Below, piece by piece: positions 8,243-17,763 of a stretch of 64,000 bases of DNA (position 1 is its first letter; each line of letters begins with the position of its first letter). The translations under genes and the position numbers were made by a program. The notes under the pieces were generated by a model. That model was given only the letters and a program-made list of their open reading frames with translations, was not told where the DNA came from and made no database searches. The DNA is from Streptomyces rugosispiralis (GTDB taxonomy: Bacteria > Actinomycetota > Actinomycetes > Streptomycetales > Streptomycetaceae). Location: contig NZ_JANIAA010000014.1 in assembly GCF_024505145.1 (NCBI RefSeq), positions 62,001 to 126,000 of the forward strand. The letters run 5' to 3'.

Positions 8243-8809
8243 GTGAACAAGAAGCTTGTGGCTGCACTGTCCGGCGGTGCGGCACTCGTACTGGCGCTGA
8301 CCGGCTGCGGGGGCGGCGACGAGGACAAGAAGGTCGACGACTGGGCCAAATCGGTCTGTGACGAGGTGCAGCCTCAGCTGAAGAAGATCCAGGGCGCCAA
8401 CACCGCGATCCAGGGCGCAGCCGACGAGCAGGACTCCAAGAAGCTGCAGCAGACCGACTCCAAGGCGTTCCAGGAGATCTCCGAGTCCTACGGGGCACTC
8501 GCCAAGGCCGTGAACAAGGCGGGCCCGCCGCCCGTGGACAGCGGCGACAAGACCCAGCAGCAGGCGGTGAAGGAGCTCAACGCCACCTCGGGGTCGTACA
8601 CGAAGCTGAAGTCGGCCATCGACAAGCTGGACACCTCGGACAAGTCCAAGTTCGCCCAGGGGCTCGCGGGCGTCGCCGATGAGCTCGACAAGCTCAGCAA
8701 GTCGGGTGACCAGGCCCTGCAGAAGCTCCAGGAGGGCAAGGTCGGCTCGGCGATGGCCAAGCAGCCCGGCTGCCAGAAGCCGAAGACGGCCGGCGGCGCC
8801 ACGACGTAG
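8243..8809 (+). CDS. Small secreted lipoprotein of unknown function
   Basis: A 188-residue protein with a basic N-terminus (VNKKL), a hydrophobic segment and a lipobox LTGC, followed by GGGDEDKK, so it should be lipid-anchored outside the membrane. The rest is Lys/Asp/Gln-rich and predicted helical, with regular charged heptad-like spacing; no catalytic motif is visible. Similar proteins sit at this position in other Streptomyces, but I know of no function. I chose the GTG at 8243, which has GGAAGGGA eight bases upstream and gives a normal signal peptide; an ATG at 8225 is less likely because it would place the Shine-Dalgarno inside the gene. Confidence 0.8.
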   Translation: MNKKLVAALSGGAALVLALTGCGGGDEDKKVDDWAKSVCDEVQPQLKKIQGANTAIQGAADEQDSKKLQQTDSKAFQEISESYGALAKAVNKAGPPPVDSGDKTQQQAVKELNATSGSYTKLKSAIDKLDTSDKSKFAQGLAGVADELDKLSKSGDQALQKLQEGKVGSAMAKQPGCQKPKTAGGATT

Positions 8810-9022
8810 TCCTGGCCGGCTCGCCGCTCCTCGTAGCCCTCGCCGTCCTCCCAGCGGTCCCAGCAGCCCCTTGCGCGGACCGCCCGGGAGTTCTGCCGCC
8901 AGGGGCCAACGCCGCCCTCTGGCGCGCCCTCTGTCGGCCCGTCACCCCGGTCGGCGCGGGCGATGTCGTCCCGATGCCGACTGCCGTCGCCCGCTGTCGG
9001 TGGTTGCCGTGACAATGGGGGC

Positions 9023-10597
9023 GTGAGTACGCACCAGCCCTCGTTCCGCCTCCCCACCGCCGACCCCGAGCGCACCGCCCGCCTTCGCGAGGCGCTGTCG
9101 GCCGCCTCCTTCACCGCCGACGGTCTGCTCGACCTGTTCGGCCCGTCCGCCTATACGGCCCTGGCGCGCGGGGAGACCGTCCCCGCGCTGCGCGCCACCC
9201 GGGGCGGGAGCGGCCCGCTGGAGACCCTGGTGCGGCTCTTCCTGCTGCAGTGCCCCGTGGCGTACGGGCGGGCGGCCGCGGCCCTCCCCGCCGAGGACTG
9301 CCTCGCCGACGGCTGGCTGGTGCGCGAGGGCGACGAGGTGCGCGCCAGCGTGGACGTGCGCCCTTACGGCGGTCCCGAGGGCCAGGATTGGTGGATCGTC
9401 TCCGACCTGGGCTGCGCGGTCGGCGGCGCGGCGGGGATCGGTGGCCCGGGCGGGGCGCGCGGCCGTGCGGACCGCTCCCGGCTCGTCCTGGGGGTCGGCG
9501 GCGCGTCCACCACGCTCGCCGGTCTCACCGTGCCCGCGCCCGTGGACCGGGTCCTCGACCTCGGCACCGGCTCCGGCATCCAGGCGCTGCACGCGGGCCG
9601 CCACGCCTCCCGCGTGACCGCCACGGACCGCAATCCGCGGGCCCTGGCCATCGCCCGGCTGACGCTCGCCCTGTCCGGGGCGCCGGAGCCGGATCTGCGG
9701 GAGGGGTCGCTGTTCGAGCCGGTCCGGGACGAGACGTACGACCTGATCGTCTCCAATCCGCCCTTTGTGATCTCCCCGCGCTCCCCGGAGGGCAGCGAGC
9801 TGGTCTACCGGGAGGGCGGGATGTCCGGGGACGATCTGTGCCGCACCCTCGTCCAGCGGTCCGCCGGCCATCTCGCGGACGGCGGCTGGTGTCAGCTGCT
9901 GGCGAACTGGCAGCACGTCGAGGGGGAGGACTGGCGTGATCGGCTGGCCTCCTGGATCCCGCCCGGCTGTGACGCGTGGATCGTGCAGCGCGAGGTGCAG
10001 GACGTCACCCAGTACGCCGAGCTGTGGCTGCGTGACGCCGGTGAGCACCTGGCCGGTCCCGAGGCGTACGCGGCGCGCTATGACGCGTGGCTGGACGAGT
10101 TCGAGGCGCGGAGGACCACGGCGGTCGGCTTCGGCTGGATCACCCTGCGCAAGTCCGGCGCCGACCGGCCCTCGGTGACCGTGGAGGAGTGGCCCCATCC
10201 GGTCGAGCAGCCGCTGGGGGCCGAGGTCATGGCCCACTTCGACCGGCAGGACTTCCTGCGCACGCATGACGACGCGGCGCTGCTGACCACCCACTTCCGG
10301 CTGGCCGACGAGGTCGTCCAGGAGCAGGTGGGCCCGCCCGGGGCCGAGGACCCCGAGCATGTGGTGCTCAGGCAGCACCGCGGGATGCGGCGCGCGACGA
10401 AGGTGGACACGGTCGGGGCGGGCTTCGCGGGTGTGTGCGACGGCACACTGAGCGCCGGCCGGATCCTGGACGCCATCGCCCAGCTGCTCGGGGAGGACCC
10501 GGTGGTGCTGCGCGACCGCACCCCTGAGTCCATCCGGCTCCTGGTCGAGCAGGGCTTTCTGCGGCCGGTCGGCGACGACGGCATAGGGATGTCATGA
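9023..10597 (+). CDS. Class I SAM-dependent methyltransferase with N-terminal DUF7059-type domain
   Basis: A 524-residue protein. Residues 1-160 form a domain without catalytic motifs (FRLPTADPERTARLREAL...); the central part has the SAM-binding motif DLGTGSGIQALHAGRHA and the catalytic motif SNPPFV, which places it in the HemK/PrmC-like amino-N-methyltransferase group acting on glutamine, or on exocyclic amines of nucleic acids. The C-terminal 150 residues are another conserved, uncharacterised segment. The substrate is unknown. Start is GTG at 9023 (VSTHQPSFRL); GACAAT lies about 10 bases upstream, so a leaderless transcript is possible. Its stop codon is embedded in the first unit of a 14-bp tandem repeat. 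Confidence 0.85.
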   Translation: MSTHQPSFRLPTADPERTARLREALSAASFTADGLLDLFGPSAYTALARGETVPALRATRGGSGPLETLVRLFLLQCPVAYGRAAAALPAEDCLADGWLVREGDEVRASVDVRPYGGPEGQDWWIVSDLGCAVGGAAGIGGPGGARGRADRSRLVLGVGGASTTLAGLTVPAPVDRVLDLGTGSGIQALHAGRHASRVTATDRNPRALAIARLTLALSGAPEPDLREGSLFEPVRDETYDLIVSNPPFVISPRSPEGSELVYREGGMSGDDLCRTLVQRSAGHLADGGWCQLLANWQHVEGEDWRDRLASWIPPGCDAWIVQREVQDVTQYAELWLRDAGEHLAGPEAYAARYDAWLDEFEARRTTAVGFGWITLRKSGADRPSVTVEEWPHPVEQPLGAEVMAHFDRQDFLRTHDDAALLTTHFRLADEVVQEQVGPPGAEDPEHVVLRQHRGMRRATKVDTVGAGFAGVCDGTLSAGRILDAIAQLLGEDPVVLRDRTPESIRLLVEQGFLRPVGDDGIGMS

Positions 10598-10666
10598 CGG
10601 CACAGGCGTGACGGCACAGGCGTGACGGCACTGGCCTGACGGCACAGGCATGACGGCATAGGGACG
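10595..10666 (+). repeat. 14-bp tandem repeat starting at a stop codon
   Basis: TGACGGCACAGGCG occurs at 10595 and 10609 exactly, then with changes at 10623 and 10637, and a partial fifth copy at 10651. The first TGA is the stop codon of the methyltransferase gene. Confidence 0.9.
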
Positions 10667-10893
10667 CCACGACAAGGAACGCGCCGCGCATGCGCTGGGG
10701 CGTGCGCCGGTGGTACAGCGCTCTGCCACGCGCCCCCGTATGGCAGGAAGCTGTCGCCGGGCGCGCCGAAGGGGCCGCCACGGGACGGGCCCGGAACCGC
10801 CACGGGACGGGCGCGGACGGGGCCCGGCGAGGCGACGCGCGCTGTTCACCGGGGGTTCGCGCTCACGCCTCCCGTGCGTGCCACGCTCCCGCC

Positions 10894-11091
10894 ATGGAGA
10901 GCGGACCTGCGATCTTCGCCGGAACGGCATTCGTGTTGTTCGGCGCCGCGCTGCTGCTGTGGACGGCGGCGCGTCTGAGGCAGCGTGTGCCCGTCGCGCA
11001 CGGTGTGAGTCCTGTCGCTTCCGCGGTGCTCTCCCTTCTCTTCGGCATCGCCGCGCTCGGCGGCGGAATCTGGTGCCTGGGTTACGCCTGA
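10894..11091 (+). CDS. Small two-helix membrane protein
   Basis: A 65-residue protein, MESGPAIFAGTAFVLFGAAL at the start, with two hydrophobic helices separated by a short basic loop (ARLRQRVPVAHG) and ending GGIWCLGYA. The longer frame upstream from 10690 is Arg/Ala-rich and looks non-coding, so I use the ATG at 10894. No Shine-Dalgarno is visible immediately upstream. Function unknown; a small membrane protein is found at this position before topA in related genomes. Confidence 0.65.
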   Translation: MESGPAIFAGTAFVLFGAALLLWTAARLRQRVPVAHGVSPVASAVLSLLFGIAALGGGIWCLGYA

Positions 11092-11182
11092 CAGGGCCTT
11101 CCACGCTGCCTCGTGCCGGTCCGGGCGGCAGACAGGACGGTTGTCGGGTTACCGTTCGAGTGGCGTTGCGGGCTTTTTCCGT

Positions 11183-11207
11183 TTGACACGGGGGCGGGAT
11201 GTACCGT
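11183..11207 (+). promoter_or_regulatory. Candidate topA promoter region
   Basis: TTGACA at 11183-11188 is a perfect -35 hexamer; the nearest -10-like sequence is TACCGT at 11202-11207, only 13 bp away, so spacing is not canonical. It lies about 95 bp upstream of the topA start. topA is supercoiling-sensitive in Streptomyces, which would fit an odd spacing, but that link is inference. Confidence 0.3.
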
Positions 11208-11300
11208 CACACTCCGCAGCGTCACCGCAGAGGGAGGCCGTGAGCGTTACCCGCACGGCACTGCCCGTTCACCGAGAGTCGACCGGAGAGAAGAGCCAAG

Positions 11301-14150
11301 TTGTCCCCGACCACCAGCGAGACCGCACAGGGCGGCCGCCGACTCGTCATCGTCGAGTCGCCTGCCAAGGCGAAGACGATCAAGGGCTACCTCGGCCCGG
11401 GATACGTGGTCGAGGCCAGCGTCGGGCACATCCGGGACCTGCCGAACGGGGCGGCCGAGGTCCCCGACAAGTACACCGGCGAGGTCCGGCGCCTCGGCGT
11501 GGACGTCGAGCACGACTTCCAGCCCGTCTATGTGGTCAACGCTGACAAGAAGAGCCAGGTCAAGAAGCTCAAGGAACTGCTCGCCGACTCCGACGAGCTC
11601 TTCCTGGCCACCGATGAGGACCGCGAGGGCGAGGCCATCGCCTGGCACCTCCAGGAGGTCCTCAAGCCCAAGGTCCCGGTGCGCCGGATGGTCTTCCACG
11701 AGATCACCAAGGACGCCATCCGGGCCGCCGTGGCCAACCCGCGCGAGCTGAACCAGCGCCTCGTCGACGCCCAGGAGACCCGCCGCATCCTCGACCGCCT
11801 CTACGGCTACGAGGTCTCGCCGGTCCTGTGGAAGAAGGTCATGCGCGGCCTGTCCGCGGGCCGGGTCCAGTCCGTCGCCACCCGTCTCGTCGTCGAGCGG
11901 GAGCGCGATCGCATCGCCTTCCGCTCCGCCGAGTACTGGGACCTCACCGGCACCTTCGCCACCGGCCGGGCGGGTGATGTCAGCGACCCCGGCACCTTCG
12001 GTGCCCGCCTTACGGCCGTCGACGGCCTCCGGGTCGCCCAGGGGCGTGATTTCACCTCGCTCGGGCTGCTCAAGGAGGGCCTCAACGTCCTCCACCTGGA
12101 CGAGGCGGGTGCCCGCTCCCTGGTCACGGCCCTCGCCGACACCGCCTTCACGGTGCGCTCGGTCGAGTCCAAGCCGTACCGCCGCTCGCCGTACGCGCCG
12201 TTCCGCACCACGACCCTGCAGCAGGAGGCCAGCCGCAAGCTGGGCTTCGGCGCCAAGGCCACCATGCAGGTCGCGCAGAAGCTGTACGAAAACGGCTATA
12301 TCACCTATATGCGTACGGACTCCACCGTCCTGTCGGACACGGCGGTGGCGGCGGCACGGGCGCAGGTCACCCAGCTGTACGGGGCCGACTACCTGCCCGA
12401 CAAGCCGCGCACCTACGCGGGCAAGGTCAAGAACGCCCAGGAGGCGCACGAGGCCATCCGCCCCTCGGGGGACCGCTTCCGCACCCCGGCGGAGACCGGC
12501 CTCTCCGGCGACCAGTTCCGGCTCTATGAGCTGATCTGGAAGCGGACCGTCGCCTCCCAGATGAAGGACGCGATCGGCAACTCGGTCACCGTCAAGATCG
12601 GCGGGCAGGCGAGCGACGGCCGGGACGCCGAGTTCTCCGCCTCCGGTAAGACGATCACCTTCCACGGCTTCATGAAGGCCTACGTGGAGGGCGCCGACGA
12701 CCCGAACGCCGAGCTGGACGACCGCGAGCGCCGGCTGCCGCAGGTCGCCGAGGGCGACCGGCTCACCGCCGACGAGATCACCGCCGACGGCCACGCGACC
12801 AAGCCCCCGGCCCGCTACACCGAGGCGTCGCTGGTCAAGGAGTTGGAAGAGCGCGAGATCGGCCGCCCGTCGACCTACGCCACGATCCTGGGCACCATCC
12901 TCGACCGCGGCTACGTCTTCAAGAAGGGCACCGCGCTCGTGCCCTCCTTCCTGAGCTTCGCCGTGGTCAACCTGCTGGAGAAGCACTTCGGCCGGCTGGT
13001 CGACTACGACTTCACCGCCAAGATGGAGGACGACCTCGACCGCATCGCGCGCGGCGAGGCCGAGGCCGTGCCGTGGCTGAAGCGCTTCTACTTCGGCGAG
13101 GGCGCCCAGGCCGGCGCCGCCGAGGCCGGGAACGGCGACGGCGACCACCTCGGCGGCCTCAAGGAGCTCGTCACCGACCTGGGCGCGATCGACGCCCGGG
13201 AGATCTCGTCCTTCCCCGTGGGCGACGGCATCGTGCTGCGCGTCGGCCGCTACGGGCCGTACGTCGAGCGCCCGACGGAGGTCGAGGGCGGCACCGGCCG
13301 CCGCGCCGACGTCCCCGACGACCTGCCGCCGGACGAGCTGACCGTGGAGCTCGCGGATGAGCTGCTCGCCAAGCCGAGCGGTGAGTTCGAGCTGGGGCCC
13401 GACCCCGAGACCGGGCGCATGATCGTCGCCAAGGACGGCCGCTACGGTCCGTATGTCACCGAGGTGCTCCCCGAGGACACCCCCAAGAGCGGTAAGAACG
13501 CCATCAAGCCGCGCACGGCCTCCCTGCTGAAGTCGATGTCCCTGGACACGGTGACCCTGGAGGACGCGCTCAAGCTGATGTCGCTGCCGCGCGTGGTCGG
13601 CACCGACCCCGAGGGCGTGGAGATCACCGCGCAGAACGGCCGCTACGGCCCGTACCTGAAGAAGGGCACGGACTCGCGGTCGCTCGAGACCGAGGACCAG
13701 ATCTTCGCCATCACGCTCGAGCAGGCGCTGGCGATCTACGCCCAGCCCAAGCAGCGTGGCCGGGCCGCGGCCAAGCCGCCGCTGAAGGAGCTGGGCACCG
13801 ACCCGGTCAGCGAGCGGCCCGTGGTGGTCAAGGACGGCCGCTTCGGCCCGTACGTCACGGACGGCGAGACCAACGCGACGCTGCGCCGCGACGACGACGT
13901 GGAGACCATCACGCCCGAGCGCGGCTTCGAGCTGCTCGCCGAGAAGCGTGCCAAGGGCCCGGCCAAGAAGACCGCCAAGAAGACGGCGGCGAAGAAGACC
14001 GCGGCCAAGAAGACGACGGCGAAGAAGACGGCCGCCAAGAAGACCGCGGCGACGAAGACGACCGCGAAGAAGACGGCCGCCAAGAAGACGACCGCGAAGA
14101 CCGCCGCGAAGAAGACGGCGGCCGAGAGGTCGTCGGCCAACGCCGAGTAG
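11301..14150 (+). CDS. topA: DNA topoisomerase I
   Basis: A 949-residue type IA topoisomerase. The Toprim domain begins at RRLVIVESPAKAKTIKGYL; the acidic triad region is DEDREGEAIAWHL; the catalytic tyrosine is in GYITYMRTDST. Instead of zinc fingers, the C-terminal region has four GR(Y/F)GPY(V/L) repeat domains, followed by a long Lys/Ala-rich tail (KKTAAKKTT repeats, about 50 residues), both typical of Streptomyces TopA, where the tail helps processive activity. It relaxes negative supercoils. The start is TTG at 11301 with GGAGAG upstream; the upstream GTG codons would add non-conserved sequence. The TTG may limit expression. Confidence 0.97.
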   Translation: MSPTTSETAQGGRRLVIVESPAKAKTIKGYLGPGYVVEASVGHIRDLPNGAAEVPDKYTGEVRRLGVDVEHDFQPVYVVNADKKSQVKKLKELLADSDELFLATDEDREGEAIAWHLQEVLKPKVPVRRMVFHEITKDAIRAAVANPRELNQRLVDAQETRRILDRLYGYEVSPVLWKKVMRGLSAGRVQSVATRLVVERERDRIAFRSAEYWDLTGTFATGRAGDVSDPGTFGARLTAVDGLRVAQGRDFTSLGLLKEGLNVLHLDEAGARSLVTALADTAFTVRSVESKPYRRSPYAPFRTTTLQQEASRKLGFGAKATMQVAQKLYENGYITYMRTDSTVLSDTAVAAARAQVTQLYGADYLPDKPRTYAGKVKNAQEAHEAIRPSGDRFRTPAETGLSGDQFRLYELIWKRTVASQMKDAIGNSVTVKIGGQASDGRDAEFSASGKTITFHGFMKAYVEGADDPNAELDDRERRLPQVAEGDRLTADEITADGHATKPPARYTEASLVKELEEREIGRPSTYATILGTILDRGYVFKKGTALVPSFLSFAVVNLLEKHFGRLVDYDFTAKMEDDLDRIARGEAEAVPWLKRFYFGEGAQAGAAEAGNGDGDHLGGLKELVTDLGAIDAREISSFPVGDGIVLRVGRYGPYVERPTEVEGGTGRRADVPDDLPPDELTVELADELLAKPSGEFELGPDPETGRMIVAKDGRYGPYVTEVLPEDTPKSGKNAIKPRTASLLKSMSLDTVTLEDALKLMSLPRVVGTDPEGVEITAQNGRYGPYLKKGTDSRSLETEDQIFAITLEQALAIYAQPKQRGRAAAKPPLKELGTDPVSERPVVVKDGRFGPYVTDGETNATLRRDDDVETITPERGFELLAEKRAKGPAKKTAKKTAAKKTAAKKTTAKKTAAKKTAATKTTAKKTAAKKTTAKTAAKKTAAERSSANAE

Positions 14151-14271
14151 CCGGCCGACGACGGGCGGGAAAGCGGAGGAAGGCGGAGCAAACCGCACGC
14201 CATCCACGCCTCACCGCCCGTTTGTTCGGCCGGGGGACCGTGGATTCATGTGATCCGGATAGGCTGGCGGG

Positions 14272-17200
14272 ATGACGCGAGAGCAGCCAACGGACGTGAC
14301 CGCCACTTCCGGTGCCCTTGCCGCGGACTCCCGCGAGCGGGCCGTACGAGCCCTGCTGCGCTATCAGCCGCTGCGACGGCTGTGGAGCGCTCAACTCGTC
14401 GGCGGTGCCGGAGACGTGCTCGCCGTACTGGTGCTGGTGCTGCTGACGCTCCAGGCATCCGTGGCGGCCGACTCCTTCGGCGGCGGGTATCGCGGCGCGG
14501 CCTTCGCGGTGGCGGTGGTGCTCGGCGTACGGCTCTTCGCGACCGTGCTGTTCGGCGCGGTGCTCCTCGGGCCGCTCGCCGCGCTGATCGGGCCCTCCGG
14601 GCCGCTGGACCGCCGCTGGACCATGGTCGGCGCGGACGGTCTGCGGCTGGTGCTGCTCCTCATCGCGCCGCTGTGGATCGACTGGGCCCCGGCCGACGCC
14701 GTCGCCTGGCTGCTGATCACCACCTTCGTCGTCGGGGTCGTGGAGCGCTTCTGGACCGTCGCCAAGGACGGCGCGGCCCCCTCGCTGCTCCCGGCACCGC
14801 CCGCCGAGGGCGCCGCCGTGCGGCCGCTGCCCGACCACCTGGACGCGCTGCGCCGGCTCTCGCTCCGTACGAACTTCCTGACGCTGCCGATCGCCGCAGC
14901 CGCGCTGCTCGTCGTCACCCTCATCGGCAGGCTGCTGGGCACCGGCGTGGAGTGGTTCCACACCCACCAGGCCGCGCTCGGCTCGTACGTCGGCGCCGGG
15001 CTCTTCGCCGCGTCGATCTCGATCCTCACCTTCATCGAACTGCCCGGCGCGCAGACCAGCCGCACCCGTTCCCCCCTGGAGGGGCTGCGCCGCCCCCGCG
15101 CCGCCTCCGGGAGCGGCGCCGACAAGGGTCGCACCGGAGCCGTTCCGCTGCTGGTGCTCGCCTGCGCCGGGGTGGCGGGCGCGATCGCCGCGGCCGTGGG
15201 CGTCGCCCCGCTGCAGGCCGTGGACCTCGGCGGCGGGCCGGTCGGCTTCGCGCTGCTCGTCCTCGTCCTGACCGGCGGTCCGGCGATGGGCATCCGCTGG
15301 GCCCCCAAGGTCCTCCCGGGTCTGTCGCGGCGCCGGCTGCTGGCGCTGGCGGTCGCGCTGACCGGGCTCGCGCTGCTCACGGTGGGCTTGGTGCACGACA
15401 CCACCACCGTCGTGCTGATCGCCCTGATCGCGGGCGTGTCGGCGGGTGTCGCCGCCCACACCGGCCACTCCCTCCTGGACCAGGAGTCCGAGGAGACCCG
15501 CCGCCCCCGGATGACCGAGCATCTGCAGGCCGTCGTCCGCGTCGGCGTCGGGCTCGGCGCGGTCGCCGCGCCGCTGCTCGCCGCCGTCATCGGGCCGCAC
15601 CGGCTCGGCAGCGGCGACTTCGTCTTCGCCCACGGCGGCGCGGCCTTCACCCTGATGCTGGTGGGCGCGCTGCTGCTGCCCGTCGCCGCGCTGGTTCTCG
15701 GCCGCACCGACGACCGCCAGGGCGTGCCGCTGCGGCGCGATCTGCGTGAGGCGCTGCTCGGCAGGGGCGGCGTGGACGAGGGCCCGGCCGCCACCGGCTT
15801 CTTCATCGCCGTCGAGGGCGGCGACGGCGCGGGCAAGTCCACGCAGGTGGAGGCGCTGGCCGAGTGGATCAGGGCCAAGGGGCACGAGGTCGTGGTGACC
15901 CGTGAACCGGGCGCGACCGCGATCGGCAAGCGGCTGCGCTCGATCCTGCTCGACGTCTCGTCCGCCGGGATCTCGCATCGCGCCGAGGCGCTGCTGTACG
16001 CGGCGGACCGCGCCGAGCACGTCGACACCGTCGTCCGCCCGGCACTCGAGCGCGGCGCGGTCGTCATCTCCGACCGCTACATCGACTCGTCCGTCGCCTA
16101 CCAGGGCGCGGGGCGCGACCTCGCCGCGATCGAGATCGCCCGCATCTCGCGCTGGGCGACGAACGGCCTGGTGCCGCATCTGACGGTGCTGCTGGACGTC
16201 TCGCCGGAGACCGCGCGCGAACGCTTCACCGAGGCCCCGGACCGGCTGGAGTCCGAGCCCGCCGAGTTCCACCAGCGCGTACGGGCCGGATTCCTGGCCC
16301 TCGCCGCCGCCGATCCGGCCCGCTACATCGTCGTCGACGCCGGGCAACTGCCGGAGGCGGTCACCTCCGTGGTGCGCCACCGCCTGGACCAGATGCTGCC
16401 GCTGTCCGAGGCGGAGGTGAAGGCCCAGGAGGAGGCCCGTAAGGCCGCCGAGGAGGAGGCCCGTCGCCGGGCCGAGGAAGAGGCCGCCCGTAAGGCCGAG
16501 GAGGAGCGGCTGGAGCGCGAGCGCCAGGAGGCGCTCGCCAAGGCCCGCGCCGAGGAGGAGGAGCGCAAGCGGCGCGAGCTGGAGGAGGCCCGCCGGCGCG
16601 AGGCCGAGCGGCAGGCGGAGGCAGCCCGTCAGCGGGCCGAGGACGCGCGCCGCAGGGCCGAGGAGGACCGCAAGCGCATCGAGGCCGAGGACCGCGCCCG
16701 CGCCGCCGAGGAGGAGCGGCGCCGCCTCCAGGCGGAGGCGGACGCGCTGCGCCGGGCCGAGGCCGAGGCGCGCCGCCAGGAGGAGCAGCGCAAGGCCGAG
16801 GAGGCGCTGCTGCGGGCGGAGCAGGCACGGCTGGCGGCGGACGCGGCGCCCTCCGCTGCGGACGCGCCGACCGTGGAGACCGAGACCCCGGCCCCGCCGC
16901 CCGAGGACGGCTCCCGGGGCACCGGCGGCGCCGACGGCACCCGGGGCGCGGCGGGCCCCGGCACGGACGACCCGGACGACCCGCACCCGGACACGACGGA
17001 GACGGTCCAGACGCCGAGGTTCGACCCGCGGGCGGGGTACGGCGGCGAGTCCGGCCGTCCCGGCACCGGGCCGGCGACGGCCGATGAGACCGCTGTGCTG
17101 CCGCCTGTGCCTCCCGCGCCGCCCGTGCCGCCCCAGAGCGGCCCGGACGCCGACGAGACCGCTGTGCTGCCGCCCGTACGGCCCGAGGGCGGCCCGGAGC

Positions 17201-17604
17201 GCCGGGGCGACTCGGACGCCGAGGAGACGGCGGTCCTGCCCCAGCCGCCCGCCGAGCCGCCCACGAACGCGGCCGACGAGACGGCCGTCCTGCCGCCCGT
17301 AAGGGACGAGCGCTCCGCCGACCCGGCGGAGCGGGTCCCGCCGTGGCTGTTCCGCCCGGACGAGGGCCAGGGCCAGAGCCACGGCCAGAGCCAGGAGCAC
17401 GGCCAGGGCAACGAGCGCACGCGCGAGATGCCGCAGTACGGGCAGGGCCAGGGGCATGACCAGAGCCAGACGCAGGGTGGGGCGGAACCGCCGCGTCGGC
17501 GCCGCCGCCCGGAGTGGGCCGAGGAGACCCCCCTGGACGACCTCCCGTCCCTGGCCGACGAACTGCTCGGCCCCCGCGACGACGAGGACGGCCGCCGCCG
17601 CTGA
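14272..17604 (+). CDS. tmk: MFS-like membrane domain fused to thymidylate kinase with coiled-coil and repeat tail
   Basis: An 1110-residue multidomain protein. Residues 1-490 form a membrane region with about 10-12 hydrophobic helices resembling a major facilitator transporter (start YQPLRRLWSAQLVGGAGD). Residues about 510-705 are a complete thymidylate kinase: P-loop EGGDGAGKST, TREPGAT, and DRYIDSSVAYQGAG, so dTMP phosphorylation is expected. Residues about 710-860 are an Arg/Glu/Ala-rich coiled coil. The remainder is Pro/acidic with four copies of (A/D)(D/E)ETAVLP and a Gln/Gly-rich stretch ending in RRRRRPEWAEE. This architecture occurs in other Streptomyces between topA and holB, so it is not an assembly artefact, but why the kinase is membrane-tethered is unknown. 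Confidence 0.92.
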   Translation: MTREQPTDVTATSGALAADSRERAVRALLRYQPLRRLWSAQLVGGAGDVLAVLVLVLLTLQASVAADSFGGGYRGAAFAVAVVLGVRLFATVLFGAVLLGPLAALIGPSGPLDRRWTMVGADGLRLVLLLIAPLWIDWAPADAVAWLLITTFVVGVVERFWTVAKDGAAPSLLPAPPAEGAAVRPLPDHLDALRRLSLRTNFLTLPIAAAALLVVTLIGRLLGTGVEWFHTHQAALGSYVGAGLFAASISILTFIELPGAQTSRTRSPLEGLRRPRAASGSGADKGRTGAVPLLVLACAGVAGAIAAAVGVAPLQAVDLGGGPVGFALLVLVLTGGPAMGIRWAPKVLPGLSRRRLLALAVALTGLALLTVGLVHDTTTVVLIALIAGVSAGVAAHTGHSLLDQESEETRRPRMTEHLQAVVRVGVGLGAVAAPLLAAVIGPHRLGSGDFVFAHGGAAFTLMLVGALLLPVAALVLGRTDDRQGVPLRRDLREALLGRGGVDEGPAATGFFIAVEGGDGAGKSTQVEALAEWIRAKGHEVVVTREPGATAIGKRLRSILLDVSSAGISHRAEALLYAADRAEHVDTVVRPALERGAVVISDRYIDSSVAYQGAGRDLAAIEIARISRWATNGLVPHLTVLLDVSPETARERFTEAPDRLESEPAEFHQRVRAGFLALAAADPARYIVVDAGQLPEAVTSVVRHRLDQMLPLSEAEVKAQEEARKAAEEEARRRAEEEAARKAEEERLERERQEALAKARAEEEERKRRELEEARRREAERQAEAARQRAEDARRRAEEDRKRIEAEDRARAAEEERRRLQAEADALRRAEAEARRQEEQRKAEEALLRAEQARLAADAAPSAADAPTVETETPAPPPEDGSRGTGGADGTRGAAGPGTDDPDDPHPDTTETVQTPRFDPRAGYGGESGRPGTGPATADETAVLPPVPPAPPVPPQSGPDADETAVLPPVRPEGGPERRGDSDAEETAVLPQPPAEPPTNAADETAVLPPVRDERSADPAERVPPWLFRPDEGQGQSHGQSQEHGQGNERTREMPQYGQGQGHDQSQTQGGAEPPRRRRRPEWAEETPLDDLPSLADELLGPRDDEDGRRR

Positions 17605-17763
17605 CGGCATGGCCGGGCGCAGTTGCGGATGGCCGCGCCCGGCTGTTGGCCGGGGTGTCGACGGGGCCCGCCGGCCGGGTGGCGTCAGCGGCGGGTGACG
17701 CGTTCGGGTGTCGGTGGGGTGCACCACAATGGGGTGCCGTAGGGACGAGCGGCGGAGGCAGCC

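Noticed and set aside
11247..14207. 986-codon open frame antisense to topA
   Set aside because: It mirrors topA codon structure, is rich in Arg/Gly/Leu/Val with no domain, and topA is certain. High GC makes such frames common.
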